A stretch of 64,000 nt of DNA. Source: 2-01-FULL-40-13 sp964433155 (GTDB taxonomy: Bacteria; Patescibacteriota; Microgenomatia; UBA1406; GWC2-37-13). The DNA lies in contig CAYSQE010000004.1 in the NCBI GenBank assembly GCA_964433155.1, positions 17,179 through 81,178 of the forward strand, written 5' to 3'. Positions 61,425 through 64,000 of the stretch are shown piece after piece. How positions within the stretch are numbered: position 1 is the stretch's first letter; each line of letters begins with the position of its first letter. Under the pieces are notes generated by a model. The model was not told where the DNA came from and did no database searches. It saw only the letters and a program-made list of their open reading frames with translations. The position numbers and the translations under genes were made by a program.

Positions 61425-62048
61425 TATTTTAACAAGGGGACAATTTTTATGGTCATGTTTTTTTGCGGGGCAGTATTTTCTACCATAGTCAATCATTAAA
61501 TACGTAAATTTAAACCAATCTTTTTTTGGAATAATCTTCATAAGATCTTGTTCTATTTTATCGGGATCATCATGGTTGGTTAAACCATACAACTTTGACA
61601 ATCTTCGAACATGTGTATCAACAGCAATTCCATCATAGATATGAAATGCATTTCCTAAAACTACATTGGCGGTTTTTCTTGCAACTCCACGCAAAGTCAG
61701 CAAATCACCCATTGTATTTGGAACTCTAGCGTTAAATTTTTCTTTAATTATTTTCGCCGTTGTCAGAATATTTTTTGTCTTATTTTTATAAAAACCACAT
61801 GATTTTATATCTTTTTCAAATCCCTTAGGATTCGCTTTTATATAATCATTAAGTGTTTTGTATTTCTTAAACAGTTTCTCTGTCACTTTATTGACCATCT
61901 TATCAGTGCACTGCGCAGAAAGCATAACGGCAACAAGAAGCTCCCAGTTATTCGAATACTTGAGAACTATCTTTGCACCTGGTAATAGTTTTTTTAGTCT
62001 TAAAATAATTTTTTTTACTCTTTGCTTTTTAGCTTTTAGCTCTTTCAT
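61395..62048 (-). CDS. nth: Endonuclease III, degenerate Fe-S site
   Basis: This 217-residue DNA glycosylase/AP lyase of base excision repair. The helix-hairpin-helix LLTLRGVARKTANVVLG has the catalytic K125, and VDTHVRRL has D144. SAQCTDKMVN is the family N-terminal block. In the C-terminal cluster region the four Cys of E. coli (C-x6-C-x2-C-x5-C) appear as C193, H200, C203 and L209, so the [4Fe-4S] cluster is probably absent or altered. The ATG is 7 nt after an extended -10 (TGgTAGAAT, minus, 62064-62056). Confidence 0.9.
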   Translation of the reverse strand: MKELKAKKQRVKKIILRLKKLLPGAKIVLKYSNNWELLVAVMLSAQCTDKMVNKVTEKLFKKYKTLNDYIKANPKGFEKDIKSCGFYKNKTKNILTTAKIIKEKFNARVPNTMGDLLTLRGVARKTANVVLGNAFHIYDGIAVDTHVRRLSKLYGLTNHDDPDKIEQDLMKIIPKKDWFKFTYLMIDYGRKYCPAKKHDHKNCPLVKILRNSNKGNA

Positions 62049-62055
62049 ACTCTTT

Positions 62056-62064
62056 ATTCTACCA
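62056..62064 (-). promoter_or_regulatory. Extended -10 box adjacent to the nth start
   Basis: TG-G-TAGAAT on the minus strand ends 7 nt before ATG 62048. It overlaps the space after the radC stop, so nth may have its own leaderless transcript. Confidence 0.5.
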
Positions 62065-62088
62065 TTTACGACTTTTAAGACGATCGCA

Positions 62089-62769
62089 TTAAAAGTCGTG
62101 TAACCTTTGTATTATTCCCTTTTCCTTGAGGCTAAGATAATCTTTATCCGTCACGATTACATGATCAATAATCTCTATGCCTAAAATTTTCCCTGCCTCA
62201 ATTAGGCGTTTTGTCAATTCCACATCCTCGTCTGAAGGTTCTGCTTCTCCAGAGGGATGATTGTGGGATAAAATTATCTGAGCTGCAAGATGTTTGACAG
62301 CTGGCTCAAAAACTTCACGTGGGTGCACCAAACTTGCATTGAGTGTACCAATTGAAACGATCTCCCTTTTTATCACTTGATTTCTCATGTCAAGATAAAA
62401 GGCTACAAAATACTCTTTGCCTTTTGATCGAATTTCCTTAAGTTCGCTCCAGATATCTTTCGGTGTAATGATTTGAGTGCTTTCTTTTTTGCCGATTAAC
62501 CTTTTTCCCAACTCAATAACTGCAATAATCTGTGTAGCCTTCACTTCTCCCACACCCGATATATTTTCAAGATGTCTCAACTGAAGATTTAAAAAACTAT
62601 CTGAAGAAATTTTTCTAAGAATTTTTTTAGCTAGTTCAATGACGTTCTCCCCCTTTTTACCTTTGCCCAAAATAATTGCCAAAAGCTCTGCATTGGTTAA
62701 CTTTTTTGGACCGTATTTTAGTAGTTTTTCCCTAGGTCTTTCAATTTTAGGAATATCTTTTATTTTCAC
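62089..62769 (-). CDS. radC: RadC-family JAMM protein
   Basis: This 226-residue protein has RPREKLLKYGPKKLTNAELLAIILGKG at the N-terminus, a helix-hairpin-helix (LENISGVGEVKATQI) and the MPN+/JAMM motif (ILSHNHPSGEAEPSDED) with the expected H-x-H-P-S-G...S..D metal ligands. RadC proteins were once thought to act in repair, but their role is unclear. The start is GTG 62769, after the conserved promoter element at 62821-62840. The gene lies between tRNA-Ser/recF and nth. Confidence 0.92.
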   Translation of the reverse strand: MKIKDIPKIERPREKLLKYGPKKLTNAELLAIILGKGKKGENVIELAKKILRKISSDSFLNLQLRHLENISGVGEVKATQIIAVIELGKRLIGKKESTQIITPKDIWSELKEIRSKGKEYFVAFYLDMRNQVIKREIVSIGTLNASLVHPREVFEPAVKHLAAQIILSHNHPSGEAEPSDEDVELTKRLIEAGKILGIEIIDHVIVTDKDYLSLKEKGIIQRLHDF

Positions 62770-62820
62770 AGTGTTTCTTTAGATATTAGATTATTAATAT
62801 GTAATGAATTTTAAAGCAGA

Positions 62821-62840
62821 AGTCAATGGACTATAAACTA
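62821..62840 (-). promoter_or_regulatory. Shared promoter-upstream element, copy C (radC)
   Basis: On the minus strand it reads TTTATAGTCCATTGACT, with -35 TTGACT (62826-62821), a 17-bp spacer and TACATA (62803-62798), about 28 nt before the GTG of radC. The same 15-nt core is seen at 31643-31664 and 40877-40896. Confidence 0.5.
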
Positions 62841-62847
62841 AAAAAAA
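62841..62847 (-). terminator. T-tract after tRNA-Ser
   Basis: Seven T on the minus strand start two bases after the tRNA discriminator, with the G/C-rich acceptor stem just before. The tRNA itself can serve as the stem. It separates the tRNA from the radC promoter. Confidence 0.45.
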
Positions 62848-62848
62848 G

Positions 62849-62935
62849 CGGAGGCGAGAGGATTCGAACCTCTGATGACTTTACAGCCATACCAGTTTTC
62901 GAGACTGGCCCAATCGGCCACTCTGGCACGCCTCC
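62849..62935 (-). tRNA. tRNA-Ser(CGA)
   Basis: It folds as a class II tRNA of 87 nt. The acceptor stem GGAGGCG pairs with CGCCTCC. The D-arm is CCAGAGTGGCCGATTGG, the anticodon arm CCAGT-CTCGAAA-ACTGG with anticodon CGA (reads UCG, Ser), a long variable arm follows, and the T-arm is AGAGG-TTCGAAT-CCTCT. The discriminator is G, as usual for Ser. CCA is not encoded, so a CCA-adding enzyme is needed. It lies between recF and radC on their strand. Confidence 0.95.
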
Positions 62936-62950
62936 AATTATTCAATTTTA

Positions 62951-63997
62951 TCATAAGGTGATGATACTTTTTGGCATATCTATAAGATCCAAAAGCTTGA
63001 TTTCTGTGGTGGTCACAATTGTTTGGTATTTTTTTACCAAGTCTATGATCAATTTTTTATTTTTAATATCGAGTTCGGAAAAAACATCGTCTAGAAGAAG
63101 AAGCGGTTTAGTTTTAAGGTTTTCCTCCAAAAATTTAACCTCATTAAATTTAAGCCAAAAAACGCCCAATCGCTGTTCGCTTCTTGATCCAAAATGATGA
63201 ATATTTTTCCATTTATTTCCCTGTTTTTGGGATATTTGGAAGTCGTCTTTCTGAGGTCCAATAACTGTTTTTCTATATCTTTTCTCTATTTCAAAATATT
63301 CTTCAAGTCGACTAATGTTAAATTCGTTCTTTTTATACTCAGATCTAAATTCTTTGCTATCAACTTCGCGATTGACATTGAGAAAATCAGTCCTCCCTTG
63401 TCTTTGACGAGTAAGATATTCCCCATTTTCCTCAAGATAACTATTCCAAAACGAAAGCTCACTTTTGAGAGTTTCATTATCTTTATAGATCTCAAGAACT
63501 TTATTTCTTTTTCTTAAAGCATTTTCATAATTAATGAGTCTTTTTCTGTATTCTATATCAAAAGAGCCTATAATAAAATCAAGGTATTTTCTTCTTTTTT
63601 CTGGTGAACCCGTGATCATCTCTATTTGTTCAGGGGAAAATAATACCACCTTTGGCGTTTCTCTCTGATAAAGAAAATGTTTCTTTTTTGATTTATTGAT
63701 TGAAAATACTTTTTGAACTGCAGTCAAATTTTTTTTAATGGATATTTGAAAAAGGAAACTTTCATCGCCACTCGCAAATGACGCCTGAACATCTGCATTA
63801 TTTTGATCAAATCTGATAAGCTCATCTTCCTTACTCTCTCTAAATCCCTCTCCATAGAGAGCTAAATAAATAGCTTCAAGAAGATTTGTTTTTCCTTTGG
63901 CATTTTCGCCAATTACAACGGTTAAGAAAGGATTAAATGAAAAACTCGCGAGTATGAAATTGCGGAAATTTTTGATATTAATCTGTTTTAAAATCAT
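62951..63997 (-). CDS. recF: DNA replication and repair protein RecF
   Basis: This 348-residue SMC-like ATPase has Walker A GENAKGKTN (residues 30-38, followed by LLEAIYLALYG), KVVLFSPEQIEMITGSPEKRRKYLD, the signature GSRSEQRL and Walker B LLLLDDVFSELD. RecF helps load RecA at ssDNA gaps. The ATG at 63997 is inside the window, so the gene is complete, but upstream genes are not visible. recF is often near dnaA-dnaN-gyrB and the origin; that cannot be judged here. Confidence 0.95.
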   Translation of the reverse strand: MILKQINIKNFRNFILASFSFNPFLTVVIGENAKGKTNLLEAIYLALYGEGFRESKEDELIRFDQNNADVQASFASGDESFLFQISIKKNLTAVQKVFSINKSKKKHFLYQRETPKVVLFSPEQIEMITGSPEKRRKYLDFIIGSFDIEYRKRLINYENALRKRNKVLEIYKDNETLKSELSFWNSYLEENGEYLTRQRQGRTDFLNVNREVDSKEFRSEYKKNEFNISRLEEYFEIEKRYRKTVIGPQKDDFQISQKQGNKWKNIHHFGSRSEQRLGVFWLKFNEVKFLEENLKTKPLLLLDDVFSELDIKNKKLIIDLVKKYQTIVTTTEIKLLDLIDMPKSIITL

Positions 63998-64000
63998 AGT

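Noticed and set aside
62826..63197. A rightward 123-aa open frame across tRNA-Ser and the end of recF
   Set aside because: It runs antisense through a clear tRNA and recF and has no family motif.
1..64000. CRISPR array, insertion sequence, integrase, rRNA operon or phage genes
   Set aside because: I looked for spaced direct repeats, transposase or integrase motifs and rRNA blocks and saw none. The only tandem repeat is the 12-nt linker repeat at 40541-40576.
1..64000. Recoding of UGA as glycine, as in some CPR lineages
   Set aside because: RF2 is encoded here, and several genes (for example at 28186, 29076, 39642, 44834) stop cleanly at TGA with the next gene starting at or near the same place.

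Overview
The window is 64 kb of A+T-rich, very compact bacterial chromosome. Genes abut or overlap by a few bases, no gap reaches 300 bases, and I see no mobile element or CRISPR array. Several traits suggest a Patescibacteria/CPR genome, probably of the Microgenomates type: dozens of small or overlapping genes, a large expansion of multi-pass GT-C glycosyltransferases, a DUF5678 plus retropepsin-like pair, a tRNA without encoded CCA, many predicted leaderless starts, and lamin-tail, CAP and VanZ envelope proteins. The lineage is inferred from gene content and was not tested by phylogeny. A release factor 2 gene and many TGA stops argue for the standard bacterial code.

Region 1 (1 to about 30.7 kb) is a surface-glycan or glycoprotein island of about 24 genes. 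It holds 15 GT-C-type membrane proteins, six GT2 enzymes (two resemble the synthases that make polyprenyl-phosphate sugars, the donors GT-C enzymes use), one GT4 enzyme, one Wzx-type flippase and one sugar-nucleotide SDR enzyme. Both strands are used and there are several divergent or convergent switches. A plausible flow is nucleotide sugar, then polyprenyl-P-sugar, then flipping, then transfer outside by GT-C enzymes. Region 2 (30.7 to 37.6 kb) holds a CPBP protease, an XRE regulator, dnaG-rpoD, a PilM-like/LytR_C fusion, a small unknown protein and prfB.

Region 3 (37.6 to 47.3 kb) is an envelope block: an OB-like anchored protein, ftsE, ftsX, an EnvC/M23-like protein whose peptidase domain appears circularly permuted, a lamin-tail protein, VanZ, a CAP protein, an RmlA-like nucleotidyltransferase, DUF5678 plus an aspartyl protease, and a TMTC-like GT-C protein with TPRs. 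Region 4 (47.5 to 58.8 kb) holds DUF948/YtxH-like small proteins, then rpoB-rpoC-rpsL-rpsG-fusA and a phosphoesterase. rpoC and rpsL overlap by 74 nt. Region 5 (58.8 to 64 kb) holds an MscS channel, an SOS module (lexA with two operators, then a Y-family polymerase), nth, radC, tRNA-Ser(CGA) and recF.

The points most worth a second look are the permuted M23 domain, a promoter element shared by three loci, widespread predicted leaderless starts, the rpoC/rpsL overlap with an S12 insertion, and the GT-C island itself.
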